Both the position numbers and the translations under genes were made by a program. From assembly GCF_001043895.1 (NCBI RefSeq), contig NZ_JTHF01000017.1, forward strand, positions 1-64,000: a stretch of 64,000 bases of DNA, given 5' to 3'. Under the pieces are notes generated by a model. That model was not told the origin of the DNA, ran no database searches, and saw nothing but the letters and a program-made list of their open reading frames with translations. Position 1 is the first letter of the stretch; each line of letters starts with the position of its first letter. This DNA comes from Methylobacterium indicum. GTDB lineage: Bacteria; Pseudomonadota; Alphaproteobacteria; Rhizobiales; Beijerinckiaceae. Positions 63,182 through 64,000 of the stretch are shown piece after piece.

Positions 63182-63283
63182 AGCATCGTCCGACGAAGCG
63201 GGTCCCGGTTCGTCATAGAAAATGCTGTAAAATCAAAGACCTAGATCCGCGGCCGATCGCAACGTGATCGGGCGCGGATCTAG
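63180..63283. repeat. Dispersed intergenic repeat, copy C, with long hairpin
   Basis: TAGAGCATCGTCCGACGAAG, GGTTCGTCATAGAAAATGCT and GTAAAATCAAAGACCTAG match the complement of copy B. A long hairpin (CTAGATCCGCG ... CGCGGATCTAG, 63241-63283, with inner CCGATC/GATCGG) follows and may end the beta-oxidation transcript. The repeat begins at the FadB stop codon. Confidence 0.75.
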
Positions 63284-63856
63284 CAAGCAGAAGACGTGAG
63301 AATCGACCCTCTCACGTCATCCCGACCACGACGTCGTCTGAAATGCCGCATGGCAGCCTCGGAGGCCTCGAAGAGCGCGGAGACCTCTCGATCCCTCCTC
63401 CGGACGCCGGTCCGGCGTCAACGAAACCGCGATCCCCGATCGAGACAACCGCGGGATGAGGTTGTGGGCAAAATCGAATTGCCCGGTTTATTCTCAGCGT
63501 CGCGAAGCAGCTTGGCTCAGGCGATCGAGTTGCTTCCTTTTTCGTGACGTCTCGATCCGGCGATCTTGCATGTCGAGATTGCGGCGGCCGAAAATCGCAC
63601 GCGGCCTTCGGTCGGCCGAACCTCCTGCGACGGCTCCCTGCAACCTCCCCCCGGAAGGGACACCGCATCGGAGGGACGGCCCTCGGTCGGCGTCGCTCCG
63701 AGCCTCCGATATGCCGCTCGACCCGCGATCTTGGCACGTCACCCGGCCCCGTCGAGCCACGCGGCAGCGCACCCCCGATGCGTTCGGCGGCTCTGGACAA
63801 GCCCCTCCCCGCCCGCCACTCTCCCGCGAAACAACATTTCGCAGGGTGGAAACGAC
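63284..63856. other. Stretch without a supported gene before the dehydrogenase gene
   Basis: Open frames on both strands are Arg/Pro/Ser-rich and unlike real genes. I see no RNA gene. The SDR promoter should lie near 63700-63840. Confidence 0.4.
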
Positions 63857-64000
63857 ATGATCAGTGCGGATCTGCACGGGCGCCGCGTGCTCGTCACCGG
63901 CGGCGCCTCGGGGATCGGGCTCGCCGCCGTCACGCTCTTCGCGCGCTGCGGCGCCGAGGTGATGCTCAACCACCTCGCCGAGGACGGGCGCGGGCCGGAC
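63857..64000 (+). CDS. Short-chain dehydrogenase/reductase (3' partial)
   Basis: The first 48 residues are visible. The N-terminal Rossmann motif VLVTGGASGIGLAAVTLFAR contains the TGxxxGxG pattern of classical SDRs, and the next strand reads AEVMLNHLAED. The ATG is preceded by GGGTGG. The rest lies outside the window, so the substrate cannot be named. Confidence 0.85.
   Translation, partial: MISADLHGRRVLVTGGASGIGLAAVTLFARCGAEVMLNHLAEDGRGPD

Noticed and set aside
63312-63800. 162-codon minus-strand frame before the SDR gene
   Set aside because: No conserved pattern, composition of random GC-rich DNA, and it would run into the SDR promoter.

Overview
The window is a high-GC alphaproteobacterial chromosome segment, most likely Methylobacterium or a close relative (order Hyphomicrobiales). 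The evidence is the fliF-fliG-fliH-fliN-flbD gene order, a SciP/CtrA-type cell-cycle gene beside it, a PodJ-like polarity protein, DUF6894 and TIGR02186 proteins typical of this class, an acyl-homoserine-lactone system, and a family of short dispersed repeats. No rRNA, tRNA or CRISPR array was seen.

Layout. 1-1.4 kb: 3' end of a fused LivG-LivF-type ABC ATPase gene. 1.5-9.9 kb: flagellar block with the basal-body/switch operon (fliF, fliG, fliH, fliN, flbD, minus strand), sciP, flgD and fliK. CtrA-like boxes precede fliF and sciP, and a sigma-54-type promoter precedes fliK, which fits FlbD as its activator. 10.1-16 kb: mnmA, a PmtA-like lipid methyltransferase, a TVP38 membrane protein, an orphan histidine kinase and a LysR regulator. 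16-22.7 kb: fructose PTS locus fruR / fruBKA with matching palindromic operators. 22.8-27.6 kb: quorum-sensing island with luxR, luxI, a decayed luxR copy and, between them, a three-gene operon of unknown function encoding two tandem paralogues that look aegerolysin-like and one protein with a glycine-rich hydrophobic segment. This is the strongest candidate here for an undescribed system. 27.6-31.3 kb: a NarL-type regulator, a small exported protein, an ISL3-type transposase relic and three small membrane proteins.

31.3-41 kb: parC, recO, a HAD phosphatase, a PAS histidine kinase, an SGNH hydrolase, a low-complexity membrane protein and a Tat-exported phosphoesterase. 41-42.8 kb: an AT-rich islet with an orphan gene that ends inside a dispersed repeat. 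42.8-52 kb: a chemoreceptor, arfB, a Lhr-like helicase with pdeM, a GNAT acetyltransferase, and a TauE/SafE - TIGR02186 - DUF3429 operon. 52.1-55.7 kb: a 1186-residue PodJ-like protein. 56.2-63.2 kb: a fatty-acid beta-oxidation operon (MerR regulator, acyl-CoA dehydrogenase, thiolase, FadB-like enzyme) with a DUF4259 gene inserted. The window ends in a truncated short-chain dehydrogenase gene.

Two regulatory themes link distant parts. Cell-cycle control runs through sciP, CtrA-like boxes before fliF, sciP and the PodJ-like gene, and FlbD. Density-dependent control runs through luxR/luxI, with similar short AT-rich palindromes before luxR, the unknown operon and luxI. All functional statements are read from sequence and family knowledge; no database search was run.
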